Origin: Variovorax paradoxus
Lineage (GTDB): Bacteria; Pseudomonadota; Gammaproteobacteria; Burkholderiales; Burkholderiaceae_C
Assembly (NCBI GenBank): GCA_016806145.1
Contig: CP063166.1
Location: forward strand, 4,774,001 to 4,838,000
Reading direction: 5' to 3'
Length of the DNA: 64,000 bases
This document shows positions 51,593 through 59,985 of this stretch, one piece after another. Each line of letters opens with the position of its first letter. Positions within the stretch are counted from its first letter, which is position 1. The notes below the pieces were generated by a model, which saw only the letters and a program-made list of their open reading frames with translations, did not search any database and was not told where the DNA came from. The translations under genes and the position numbers were made by a program.

Positions 51593-53389
51593 ATGACTTT
51601 TGATGAACTGAAGTTGGCTCCGGCCATCTTGAAGGCCGTGCACGAGCAGGGCTACGAGACCCCCACCCCGATCCAGGCCCAGGCCATTCCGGCCGTCCTC
51701 GAGGGCCACGACCTCCTCGGCGGCGCCCAGACCGGCACCGGCAAGACCGCCGCCTTCACCCTGCCGATGCTGCACAAGCTCACCATGAGCCGCAGCGCCA
51801 CCAACAAGTTCGGCGGCATCGGCATCCGCGCCCTGGTGCTCACGCCCACCCGCGAACTCGCGGCGCAGGTCGAGGAATCGGTGCGCGACTACGGCAAGTA
51901 CCTGCAGCTCGGCTCGACCGTGATCTTCGGCGGCGTGGGCATGAACCCGCAGATCGACCGCCTCAAGCGCGGCGTCGACATCCTGGTGGCCACCCCCGGC
52001 CGCCTGCTCGACCTGCAGCAGCAGGGCATGCTCGACCTGTCGACCGTGCAGATCCTGGTGCTCGACGAAGCCGACCGCATGCTCGACATGGGCTTCATCC
52101 ACGACGTGAAGAAGGTGCTGGCGCTGATGCCGGCCCAGAAGCAGAGCCTGCTGTTCTCGGCCACCTTCAGCGACGAGATCCGCGAACTGGCCAACGGCCT
52201 GCTGCGCAACCCGCAGAGCATCCAGGTCACGCCGCGCAACACCACGGTGCAGCGCATCACGCAGGTGGTCCACCCCGTGGGCCGCGGCAAGAAGAAGGCA
52301 CTGCTCGCGCACATCATCAACGAGCACCAGTGGAGCCAGGTGCTGGTGTTCACCCGCACCAAGTTCGGCGCCAACAGCGTGGCCGAATTCCTCACCAAGA
52401 ACGGCATCGAGGCGATGGCGCTGCACGGCAACAAGAGCCAGAGCGCGCGCACCCAGGCGCTGGCCGGCTTCAAGAGCGGCGACATCCGCGCGCTGGTGGC
52501 CACCGACATCGCGGCCCGCGGCATCGACATCGATGAGCTGCCGCACGTCGTGAACTACGAGATCCCCAACGTCAGCGAAGACTACGTGCACCGCATCGGC
52601 CGCACCGGCCGCGCCGGTTCGAGCGGCGAGGCCGTGAGCTTCGTCTGCCTCGACGAGGAAGGCTTCATGCAGGAGATCGAGCGCTTCACCAAGCAGACGA
52701 TCCCCGTGCAGGTCATCGAGGGCTTCGGTCCGGAAGAAGGCGAACGCGCCGAGCCCATCGCCATGGGCCGCCAGACCATCTGGGGCGGCGCCGGCCGTCC
52801 GCCGAGCCGCGAAGTCATGCAGGCGGCCGCCAAGGCCGCGCGCAGCGAGATGATGCAGCGCATCCGCGACAACAAGGCCGGCCAGGGCGGCGGCGGCGGT
52901 GGTGGCGGCAATGGCCAGCGCCGCGCCGGTGGCGGCGGCCAGGGCCAAGGCCAGGGCCGCGCTGCCAATGGCGGCGGCCAGCAGGGCCCGCGCGGCCAGG
53001 GCCAGGGTCCGGGCAATCGCGCGCCGCAAGGCCGCGCCCCGCAAGCCCAGCCGCGTCCGCATCACCATGCGGCGCATCCGCAGAACCATCAGCCGCACGA
53101 CGAGCGCCAGCCGCGCCATCACGGCAACAGCCACAGCCCGACCCAGGCCAACCAGGTCGCACACCTGCGCGCCGAGGCGATCGCCGGCGCGGCCGGCCAG
53201 CCCGATCCGCTGCGCACCAGCGTCGACCACATGGGTGGCGGCCGCGGACGCGGTGGCCGCTCGGGCGGCGGTGGCGGCTACGGTGGCGGCAACCGTTCGG
53301 GCGGCGGTGGCCGTTCGGGTGGCGGCGGCTACGGTGGCGGCGGTGGCCGCTCGGGCGGCGGCGGCAGTGGCCGTTCGTTCGGCCGCTGA
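51593..53389 (+). CDS. DEAD-box ATP-dependent RNA helicase, RhlE-like
   Basis: A 598-residue helicase. Motifs: [10 protein letters not shown] (Q), [15 protein letters not shown] (I), PTRELAAQ (Ia), [14 protein letters not shown] (II), [10 protein letters not shown] (III), [16 protein letters not shown] (V) and [16 protein letters not shown] (VI), all within the first about 360 residues. From about residue 430 there is a low-complexity tail: Gly/Gln/Arg-rich, a His-rich stretch, and a final GGG-Y/R-SGG repeat (548-598). The tail probably binds RNA non-specifically or drives condensation. Start [10 protein letters not shown]; ribosome-binding site poor. Confidence 0.93.
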   Translation: MTFDELKLAPAILKAVHEQGYETPTPIQAQAIPAVLEGHDLLGGAQTGTGKTAAFTLPMLHKLTMSRSATNKFGGIGIRALVLTPTRELAAQVEESVRDYGKYLQLGSTVIFGGVGMNPQIDRLKRGVDILVATPGRLLDLQQQGMLDLSTVQILVLDEADRMLDMGFIHDVKKVLALMPAQKQSLLFSATFSDEIRELANGLLRNPQSIQVTPRNTTVQRITQVVHPVGRGKKKALLAHIINEHQWSQVLVFTRTKFGANSVAEFLTKNGIEAMALHGNKSQSARTQALAGFKSGDIRALVATDIAARGIDIDELPHVVNYEIPNVSEDYVHRIGRTGRAGSSGEAVSFVCLDEEGFMQEIERFTKQTIPVQVIEGFGPEEGERAEPIAMGRQTIWGGAGRPPSREVMQAAAKAARSEMMQRIRDNKAGQGGGGGGGGNGQRRAGGGGQGQGQGRAANGGGQQGPRGQGQGPGNRAPQGRAPQAQPRPHHHAAHPQNHQPHDERQPRHHGNSHSPTQANQVAHLRAEAIAGAAGQPDPLRTSVDHMGGGRGRGGRSGGGGGYGGGNRSGGGGRSGGGGYGGGGGRSGGGGSGRSFGR

Positions 53390-53411
53390 GGCGCGACGCA
53401 CACGGAACACA

Positions 53412-53432
53412 GGGCGCTTCGGCGCCCTTTTT
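53412..53432 (+). terminator. Rho-independent terminator after the helicase gene
   Basis: GGGCGC (53412-53417), UUCG tetraloop, GCGCCC (53422-53427) and five T. It lies 22 nt after the helicase stop and separates it from the phosphatase-family gene. Confidence 0.85.
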
Positions 53433-53477
53433 CATGTCCGCATGGTGCCGGAACACCTTCCGGACACAATCGTCTCC

Positions 53478-54509
53478 ATGCAGTACATCCCGCCGAACTT
53501 CGCCACCCTTTTCGTGGCCACCTGCAACCTGCTCAATCTCGCGAACCCGCACCGCGTGTACTACGAGAACCAGGACGCCTACAACGAGCGCGAGTACGAA
53601 CGCAAGATCGACTGGCTCGGCGAGCGCTTCCATGCGCTCAATGCCGACGTGCTCGCGGTGCAGGAGGTCTGGGACGAGGCGGCGCTGAAGGCCGCGATCC
53701 ACCGCAGCGGCCTGCGCTACGACTTCGTGGCCGTGCCAGGCGCCGAGAACTCACCCGCGCAGCCCGGCCTGCCGCCGCGCCCCGGCGCGCAGGGCACGCC
53801 GCGCGTGGGCATCGCCACGCGGCTCAAGGTCGACCGCATCCAGTCCTTCGTCGATTTCCGGCCGGGCTTCGGCGTCGAGGTGCCGGGCCTCGGGCCGCAC
53901 ACCCGCTTCGAGCGGCCGCCGCTGCTGGCCACGCTGCGCATGAAGCACGGCCAGGCGGTGCACGTGCTGACGGTGCACCTGAAGTCGAAGCGGCCCAAGT
54001 TCCTGCAGGACGCGCAGGGCAACCACCTCGAGGACCGCGACGACCGCAAGGTGGGCGCAATGGCCTCGCTGCGCTCGCTGCTGATGCGCGGCGCCGAGGC
54101 CGCGGCCCTGCGCTGCATCGTGATCGACCTGCTGCAGGGCACCAACGTGCCGCTGGTGGTGATGGGCGACTTCAACGACAACCCGCACAGCGTGACCACC
54201 CAGCTCGTGGCCGCGACTTCCGAGGTGGCCTACGACAAGGCGGCGCGCGACGTGGCGCTGTTCAATGCCTACGAGATGCAGGGCGAGGCCGCGCTCAAGA
54301 AGGACGTGGCCTATTCGCACGTGCACCAGGGCTACCCGGAGGTGCTCGACCAGATCCTGGTGAGCGAGGAGTTCATCGCGGGCAGCCGCCACAGCCTGGG
54401 CGACGTGCGGCGCGTGGACTACTTCAACGACCACCTGCACGAAGGGCGCGACCGCTCGCGCTCGGACCACGGGTTCGTGCGGGCGCTGCTGCGGTTGCGG
54501 ACGGACTGA
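53478..54509 (+). CDS. Endonuclease/exonuclease/phosphatase-family protein
   Basis: A 343-residue EEP-fold hydrolase. Active-site motifs: LAVQEVWDEAAL (Glu, near residue 63), VVMGDFNDNPHSV (Asp/Asn, near 232), VLDQILVSEEF and RSDHGFVRALLRL (C-terminal Asp-His). No signal peptide is seen. Members include DNases, phosphodiesterases and phosphatases; the substrate cannot be chosen. Start MQYIPPNFATLF follows the terminator by 45 bp. Confidence 0.87.
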   Translation: MQYIPPNFATLFVATCNLLNLANPHRVYYENQDAYNEREYERKIDWLGERFHALNADVLAVQEVWDEAALKAAIHRSGLRYDFVAVPGAENSPAQPGLPPRPGAQGTPRVGIATRLKVDRIQSFVDFRPGFGVEVPGLGPHTRFERPPLLATLRMKHGQAVHVLTVHLKSKRPKFLQDAQGNHLEDRDDRKVGAMASLRSLLMRGAEAAALRCIVIDLLQGTNVPLVVMGDFNDNPHSVTTQLVAATSEVAYDKAARDVALFNAYEMQGEAALKKDVAYSHVHQGYPEVLDQILVSEEFIAGSRHSLGDVRRVDYFNDHLHEGRDRSRSDHGFVRALLRLRTD

Positions 54510-54524
54510 ATACGGGATCGGGGT

Positions 54525-54634
54525 CCGGACGCAGAGGACGCGAAGATTTCGCGAAGAACGCAAAAGAACAGCCAAAGAATTTTTGATTTTCTTTTTTGCG
54601 TCTTTCGCGAAACCTTCGCGCCCTCTGCGTTCGG
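54525..54634. repeat. 110-bp hairpin element, copy 1
   Basis: CCGGACGCAGAGGACGCGAA at 54525 begins a 44-nt arm that pairs with a matching arm ending at 54634 (CCCTCTGCGTTCGG), around an A/T-rich centre. Most mismatches are G-U compatible. It lies between the EEP gene and the stop of the enolase-superfamily gene, where it could end the transcript. A second copy is at 55913. Confidence 0.75.
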
Positions 54635-54650
54635 CTGTCCGCCCCCGCTT

Positions 54651-55856
54651 TCAGACCTTCGAGATCCGCACCATCGCATCCGCGCGCTTGTGCAGGTCGG
54701 GCAGCAGCTCGAGCCCCAGCCCCGGCTTGTCGTTGAGGCTGATCATGCCGTTCTCGACCTTCGGCAGCTCGGTCACCAGGCCCTGGTACCAGCCCGTGAA
54801 GAAGGCGCGCACGCTCTCCTGGATCAGCGCATTGGGCGCATGCAGGCTCAGGTGGGTCGACGCGGCCCACACCACCGGGCCGGTGCAGTCGTGCGGCGCC
54901 ACCGGCAGCTGCCAGGCATCGGCCATGGCCGCGATCTTGCGCGCCTCGGTGAGGCCGCCGCACCAGCTCAGGTCGAGCATCGCGACGCCGGCCACGCCGG
55001 TCTGCAGGTAGTCCTTGAAGCCCCACTTGTAGCTCAGCGTCTCGCTGGCGCAGACCAGCGCCTTGCAGTCGACGGCGTACTGCTTGAGCAGGTCGAGGCT
55101 GTCCATGCGGATCGCGTCCTCGTGCCAGAAGGTGTCGAACTCCTGCAGCGCGCGCGCGATCTTCTGCGCCATCGGCAGCCGCCAGAGGCTGTGGAATTCG
55201 ACCATGATGTCCATGCGCTTGCCGACCGCGCCGCGGATCTTGCGGAAGGGCTCGAGCGCCGCGTCGAGGTCGGCGTTGCTGATGTACTGGCCGTGGCTGC
55301 GCTCGGCCGCCGGATCGAAGGGCCAGATCTTCATCGCCGTGATGCCCTCCGACAGCAGCGACTCGGCCAGCTCGTCGGCATGGTGCAGGAAGCCCTGCAG
55401 GTCCTCGTAGGGCCCGGCCGCGTTGCCGATGCCCCAGTTGGAACTGGTCTGGTTGGCGGCGCTGCGGATGTACTGGTAGCCCGCGCAGGTGTTGTAGATG
55501 CGGATTGCGTCGCGGCTCTTGCCGCCGAGCGCCGTGTGCACCGGCATGTTGGCGGCCTTGCCGAACAGGTCCCACAGCGCGATGTCCACGGCCGAGTTGC
55601 CGCGCGTCTCCACGCCCGACCCGCGCCAGCCCAGGTAGCCCGTGAGGTCGCGGTTGCGCGCCTCGATCGCCAGCGGGTCGGTGCCCAGCAGCTTGTGGGC
55701 GCCCCACTCGTGCAGGTAGGCCTCGACCGCCTCGGCGCCCATGAAGGTCTCGCCGAGGCCGACCAGGCCTTCGTCGGTGTGCAGGCGCACCCAGAGGATG
55801 TTGGGGAATTCGCCGAGGCGGATGGTTTCGAGCTGCGTGATCTTCATGTCAGTCAT
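54651..55856 (-). CDS. Enolase-superfamily sugar-acid dehydratase (mandelate racemase type)
   Basis: A 401-residue mandelate racemase/muconate lactonising protein. After the capping domain (TDMKITQLETIRLGEFPN), barrel motifs are GITAMKIWPFDPAA (KxW), DIMVEFHSLWRL (Glu ligand), WHEDAIRMDSLD (Glu), LVCASETLSYKWGF (Glu) and LPVAPHDCTGPVVW (His base). Residue pattern fits acid-sugar dehydratases of the galactonate/mannonate kind. It is the last gene of the gntR-dctQMP run and is enclosed by two 110-bp hairpin elements. Product expected: a 2-keto-3-deoxy sugar acid. Confidence 0.85.
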   Translation of the reverse strand: MTDMKITQLETIRLGEFPNILWVRLHTDEGLVGLGETFMGAEAVEAYLHEWGAHKLLGTDPLAIEARNRDLTGYLGWRGSGVETRGNSAVDIALWDLFGKAANMPVHTALGGKSRDAIRIYNTCAGYQYIRSAANQTSSNWGIGNAAGPYEDLQGFLHHADELAESLLSEGITAMKIWPFDPAAERSHGQYISNADLDAALEPFRKIRGAVGKRMDIMVEFHSLWRLPMAQKIARALQEFDTFWHEDAIRMDSLDLLKQYAVDCKALVCASETLSYKWGFKDYLQTGVAGVAMLDLSWCGGLTEARKIAAMADAWQLPVAPHDCTGPVVWAASTHLSLHAPNALIQESVRAFFTGWYQGLVTELPKVENGMISLNDKPGLGLELLPDLHKRADAMVRISKV

Positions 55857-55912
55857 CCATGGCCCCCAGAGGGCACGAAATGGCGAATGGGTTCGAAAGC
55901 GGGAACGAACTT

Positions 55913-56022
55913 CCGAACGCAGAGGACGCGAAGGATTCGCGAAGCTCGCAAAAGGGAGACAAGAAAAATTTTGAGTTTCTCTTTCGCGCCCTTTGCGAAA
56001 TCTTCGCGTCCTCTGCGTCCGG
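55913..56022. repeat. 110-bp hairpin element, copy 2
   Basis: CCGAACGCAGAGGACGCGAA at 55913 pairs with the arm ending CCTCTGCGTCCGG at 56022. Same length and, judged by its A-rich centre, same orientation as copy 1. It sits inside the operon, between the dehydratase start and the dctP stop. Confidence 0.75.
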
Positions 56023-56038
56023 CTGCCCGTGTTTCAGC

Positions 56039-57046
56039 TCAACCGCCGCGCGCCTTCTTCAGCGCGTCCATCACCACGTTGACGGCCTCGGGGCCGATCG
56101 CCGGCACGTTCTTGTCGTACACCGGCTTCACCTTGTCGAGCATGCGCTTCTGCTCGGCCGGCGAGACCTCGTTGACCGTCATCGTCTTCTTGAGGCTCGC
56201 GAGCGACTTCTCGTTGAGCGCGCGGTTGGCGGCGCGCTCCACCTTCTGGCCCTCGATCGCGGCCTCGCGCAGCACCGCCTGCTCCTCGGGCTTGAGCTGG
56301 TCCCAGAGCTTCTTGCTGTAGAGCACCAGGAACGGCGTGTACGCATGGCGCGTCACGCTCAGGTACTTCTGCACCTCGCTGAACTTCGAGGTCTCGATGG
56401 TCACGAAGGGGTTCTCCTGGCCATCGATGGTGCGCGTCTCGAGCGCGGTGAAGATCTCGCCGAAGGCCATCGGCACGGCGTTGGTGCCCAGCGTCTTGAA
56501 CGAGTCGAGGAAGATGTTGTTCTGCATCACGCGCACCTTGATGCCCTCGAGGTCCTCGACCTTGGCCACCGGCCGCTTGCTGTTGGTGAGGTTGCGAAAG
56601 CCGTTCTCCCAGTAGGCCAGGTTCACCAGCCCCGCGGCCTCGAGCTTCTTGTTGAAGTACTCGCCGGCCGGGCCGTCGAGCACCGCGTCGGCCTCCTTCT
56701 CGTTGTTGAACAGGAACGGCAGGTCGAACACGCCGAGTTCCTTCACGATGCCCACCAGCGGCGAGGACGAGGTGCACACCATCTCCTGCGTGCCCGCGCG
56801 CAGCGCCTGCGTGGCCGGCAGGTCGCCGCCGGCCGCGCCGCCCCAGAAGGCGACGATCTTCATCTTGCCGCCGGTCTTGGCGGCCAGCACCTCCTGCATC
56901 TTCTTCACGCCCAGGCCCACCGGATGGTCCTCGTTCACGCCGTTGGTGAACTTGATGGTGCGTTCGGCGAACTGGGCGAAGGCCGGCGTGGCCGCCATCA
57001 GGGCCGCGGCGGTCGCTGCCGCCATGAGGGTTCTGCGCTGGATCAT
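56039..57046 (-). CDS. dctP: TRAP transporter solute-binding protein DctP
   Basis: A 335-residue DctP-family receptor. Signal RRTLMAAATAAALMAATPAF, then RTIKFTNGVNEDHPVGLGVK, LEGIKVRVMQNNIFLDSFKT with the carboxylate-binding Arg, and FGEIFTALETRTIDGQENP. It would deliver a sugar acid to the DctQM permease. 61 bp separate it from dctM upstream. Ligand inferred from context only. Confidence 0.93.
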   Translation of the reverse strand: MIQRRTLMAAATAAALMAATPAFAQFAERTIKFTNGVNEDHPVGLGVKKMQEVLAAKTGGKMKIVAFWGGAAGGDLPATQALRAGTQEMVCTSSSPLVGIVKELGVFDLPFLFNNEKEADAVLDGPAGEYFNKKLEAAGLVNLAYWENGFRNLTNSKRPVAKVEDLEGIKVRVMQNNIFLDSFKTLGTNAVPMAFGEIFTALETRTIDGQENPFVTIETSKFSEVQKYLSVTRHAYTPFLVLYSKKLWDQLKPEEQAVLREAAIEGQKVERAANRALNEKSLASLKKTMTVNEVSPAEQKRMLDKVKPVYDKNVPAIGPEAVNVVMDALKKARGG

Positions 57047-57107
57047 GGTCTGTGTCTCCTACTTCTTGGGTGATGAACGAACGGACGGGAAACTCTGCGA
57101 AACGCCC

Positions 57108-58409
57108 TCAGCGCGCCAGCCACCACGACAGCGGCACGGTGACGATCTGCGGGAAGAACACCAGCGCGAACAGCACGATGAGCTGCGCGATCAGGAAGGG
57201 CATCACGCCCTTGAAGGCATCGTCCATGGTGATGCGCGCCACGCCGCACACCACGTTGAGCACGGTGCCCACCGGCGGCGTGATCAAGCCGATGGCGTTG
57301 TTCATGATGAACAGCACGCCGAAGTACACCGGGTCGATGCCGGCCTTGAGCACCACCGGCATCAGCACCGGCGTGAGGATCAGCACCGTGGGCGTGAAGT
57401 CGAGCGCGGTGCCCACGATCACGATCAGCACCATCATCATCAGCATCAGCAGCGTCTTGTTGCCCATGAAGGGCTCGAGCATCCGCGTGACCTCGCCCGG
57501 GATGTCGGCCACCGTGATCAGCCAGGCGCTGACCATGGCGGCGGCCACCAGGAACATCACGACCGCGGTGGTCTTGCCGGCCGCGAGCGTGAGGCGGTAG
57601 AGCATCGAGGGCTTGAGCTCGCGGTAGACGAACATGCCGACCACGAACGAGTACACGGCCGCCACCACGGCTGCCTCGGTCGGCGTGAAGATGCCGAACT
57701 TCATGCCGCCGATGATCACCACCGGCAGCGCGAGCGCGAGGCTGCCGCGCGCGGTGATCGCCAGCCGCTCGCCGAAGGGCACGCGCGGCGCGGCCTGCAC
57801 CTTGTCGCGGCGCGCCACGATCCACCAGGCGATGCCGATCGCCACGCCCATCAGGATGCCCGGCACGATGCCGGCGAGAAAGAGCTTGGTGATCGAGACG
57901 TTGCCCGCCACGCCGAACACGATGAAGCCGATCGACGGCGGGATCACCGGCGCGATGATGCCGCCCGCGGCGATCAGGCCGGTCGAGCGGTTGGTGTCGT
58001 AGCCCGCGCGGTTCATCATCGGGATCAGCAGCGCAGCGAGCGCCGCCGTGTCGGCCACGGCCGAGCCCGAGATCGAGGCCATGATGATCGCGGCCACCAC
58101 CGCCACGTAGCCCAGGCCGCCGCGGAAATGGCCGACCCAGGCCATCGCCATGTCGACGATGCGCCGGCTCAGTCCGCCGGCCGTCATGAACTCGCCGGCC
58201 AGCAGGAAGAAGGGCACGGCCAGCAGCGGGAAGTTGTCGGCGCCGTCGACGAAGCGCTGCGCGATGATCTGGCTGTCGAAGGCCGGCAGGCCGCCGGTGT
58301 AGGCCAGCCAGCCCATGAGCGAGACGCCGCAGACCAGCAGCGCGTAGGCAATCGGCATGCCGATCGCCATGGCGGCGAGCAGCGAGACGATGAAGACCGT
58401 GACCGTCAT
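57108..58409 (-). CDS. dctM: TRAP transporter large permease DctM
   Basis: A 433-residue membrane protein with about 12-13 helices. Motifs LLAVPFFLLAGEFMTAGGLS, SGSAVADTAALAALLIPMM and NNAIGLITPPVGTVLNVVCG are characteristic of DctM. It drives Na+-coupled uptake with DctQ. Its ATG overlaps the dctQ stop by four bases. Confidence 0.95.
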   Translation of the reverse strand: MTVTVFIVSLLAAMAIGMPIAYALLVCGVSLMGWLAYTGGLPAFDSQIIAQRFVDGADNFPLLAVPFFLLAGEFMTAGGLSRRIVDMAMAWVGHFRGGLGYVAVVAAIIMASISGSAVADTAALAALLIPMMNRAGYDTNRSTGLIAAGGIIAPVIPPSIGFIVFGVAGNVSITKLFLAGIVPGILMGVAIGIAWWIVARRDKVQAAPRVPFGERLAITARGSLALALPVVIIGGMKFGIFTPTEAAVVAAVYSFVVGMFVYRELKPSMLYRLTLAAGKTTAVVMFLVAAAMVSAWLITVADIPGEVTRMLEPFMGNKTLLMLMMMVLIVIVGTALDFTPTVLILTPVLMPVVLKAGIDPVYFGVLFIMNNAIGLITPPVGTVLNVVCGVARITMDDAFKGVMPFLIAQLIVLFALVFFPQIVTVPLSWWLAR

Positions 58410-58972
58410 CGCGCACCTCCCGCGGTGCCCGAAGCGTTAGCGGGGGCGGCGACGGGCTCGTGCGCCACGTCCTCCGACTCCATCACCTGCACCAGCTCCT
58501 CGTCGGAGACGCGGCCGGTGGCCAGGCGCCACAGCTTGTTGAGGTTGATGATGCCCATCACCACCGACACCACGTAGCCGATGCCGTAGACCCAGATCAT
58601 CGAGATGCCGACCACCGGCGAGACGTTGGTGCGCTGCAGCTCGTGCATCTCGAAGGTGCCCATGAAGAACAGCACGTTGCAGAACAGCATGAGCAGCTGG
58701 TTGAGCACGAAGCAGATGGTCTTGCCCAGCCGCGGCAGGCGGCGGATCAGCGTGTCGACGCCGAGGTGCGCGCCGTCGCGCATCGCGACCATGGCGCCGA
58801 TGTAGGTGAGCCAGATGAAGCAGTAGCGCGACATCTCGTCGGACACCGTGATGCCCGAATTGAAGCCATAGCGCAGCACCACGTTGCCGAACACCATGAC
58901 GACCATCGCCACCATGCATGCGACCACGAGGAATTCCAGCACCCGGAAGAATCCGTCGATCAACCTCTTCAT
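58406..58972 (-). CDS. dctQ: TRAP transporter small permease DctQ
   Basis: A 188-residue four-helix protein: VLEFLVVACMVAMVVMVFGN, SDEMSRYCFIWLTYIGAMVA, GAHLGVDTLIRRLP, and YGIGYVVSVVMGIINLNKLW. The C terminus is extended and acidic/Ala-rich. The start MKRLIDGFF is fixed by the family, although the frame is open far upstream. It is the first structural gene after gntR. Confidence 0.92.
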   Translation of the reverse strand: MKRLIDGFFRVLEFLVVACMVAMVVMVFGNVVLRYGFNSGITVSDEMSRYCFIWLTYIGAMVAMRDGAHLGVDTLIRRLPRLGKTICFVLNQLLMLFCNVLFFMGTFEMHELQRTNVSPVVGISMIWVYGIGYVVSVVMGIINLNKLWRLATGRVSDEELVQVMESEDVAHEPVAAPANASGTAGGAR

Positions 58973-59064
58973 TCGATGTCTCCTGTTGCCCTTGTGTTGT
59001 TGTTCGCTTGTTCCGTCGTTGCGCGGCTGCGCGCGGCCTCCTGCCGCCTCGTCGCCTTCGCCTG

Positions 59065-59814
59065 CTAGAGCGCGAAGGCCTTGAGCTGGGTCGCGGGCCG
59101 GCTGATGCGCGGGATCTTGCGGCGCGAGGCCAGCACGGTCTCGATGTCCTGGCGCGCGCCGTCGATCAGCACCAGCACCGCCTTCTCGGCGCGTGCCGGG
59201 TTGCGCGCGATCACCGCGTCGAGCACCGCGCGGTGCAGCGGCAGCGAGCTCGCGGGACCGTTCTTGCGCGTGGTCGATATCTCGAAGCTGGTGCGCAGCA
59301 GCGCGCCCAGCGCGCGGCTCATCTGCACCAGCATGCGGTTGTGGCTGGAGCGGATCAGCCCCTGGTGGAAGCGCAGGTCGGGCGTGATGTAGTCGCCGCC
59401 GAACTCGATGGCCTGCTTCATGCCGGCGTAGGCCTCCTCCATGTCGGCGATGTCCTCGGGCGTGGCGCGCGAGGCGGCCAGCGCCACCGCGGCCGGCTCG
59501 ACCACGCGGCGCAGGTCCTGCAAATCGCGCAGGAACTCGATCGACAGGCCGGCCTGCGTCTGCCACACGATGACGTCGGCATCGAACCAGTTCCACTGGT
59601 CGGGCGGCTGCACGCGCGTGCCCACCTTGGGGCCGGTGGTGACCAGGCCCTTGGCGATCAGCGACTTGATGGATTCGCGCACCACGGTGCGGCTCACGCC
59701 GAGCTCCTCGCACAGGATCGGCTCGGGCGGGATCGCGGCGCCGGGCGCGTAGCGGCCCGCGACGATGTCGCTGCCGAGCCGATCGACCGTGTTGCCGTGG
59801 ACGTTCTTGATCAT
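59065..59814 (-). CDS. GntR-family regulator of sugar-acid genes (FCD type)
   Basis: A 249-residue FadR-type regulator. wHTH: GRYAPGAAIPPEPILCEELG and VSRTVVRESIKSLIAKGLVT, then the FCD ligand domain with LRDLRRVVEPAA-like and FHQGLIRSSHNRMLVQ motifs. The MIKNVHGN start matches DgoR-like regulators. It is divergent from the dehydratase gene over 171 bp that hold an ATCATATGAT palindrome, and heads the dctQMP run, so it probably represses both arms until the sugar acid appears. Confidence 0.92.
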   Translation of the reverse strand: MIKNVHGNTVDRLGSDIVAGRYAPGAAIPPEPILCEELGVSRTVVRESIKSLIAKGLVTTGPKVGTRVQPPDQWNWFDADVIVWQTQAGLSIEFLRDLQDLRRVVEPAAVALAASRATPEDIADMEEAYAGMKQAIEFGGDYITPDLRFHQGLIRSSHNRMLVQMSRALGALLRTSFEISTTRKNGPASSLPLHRAVLDAVIARNPARAEKAVLVLIDGARQDIETVLASRRKIPRISRPATQLKAFAL

Positions 59815-59905
59815 GCGAAGCCGTTGGTTGTGCGACGCGGCCAAGGCCGCCCGGCGCGCCCCGCTCGCTCGGAAACCCTGAGCGCCCCGCCAGGACAGCG
59901 CGCTT

Positions 59906-59915
59906 ATCATATGAT
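59906..59915. promoter_or_regulatory. Candidate GntR operator
   Basis: ATCATATGAT, a perfect 10-bp palindrome within TTATCATATGATGATTG, is the only AT-rich dyad in the 171-bp region between the divergent gntR and dehydratase genes. It is a plausible site for this GntR; it may also overlap a -10 element (TATCAT/TATGAT). Confidence 0.5.
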
Positions 59916-59985
59916 GATTGAAAATGCGGTTCGGCAGGACAAACCCTGACCCCGCGGCGCCTTCCCGCAACCGGAGACATCCTCG

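Noticed and set aside
52883..53389. Short repeats at the end of the helicase gene as a possible CRISPR or tandem-repeat locus
   Set aside because: They are in-frame GGC/GGT glycine codons of the low-complexity tail, with no spacer structure.
56649..58577. A 642-codon plus-strand frame opposite dctM/dctP
   Set aside because: Its translation is a His/Asp/Arg-rich shadow of the permease genes, without motifs.
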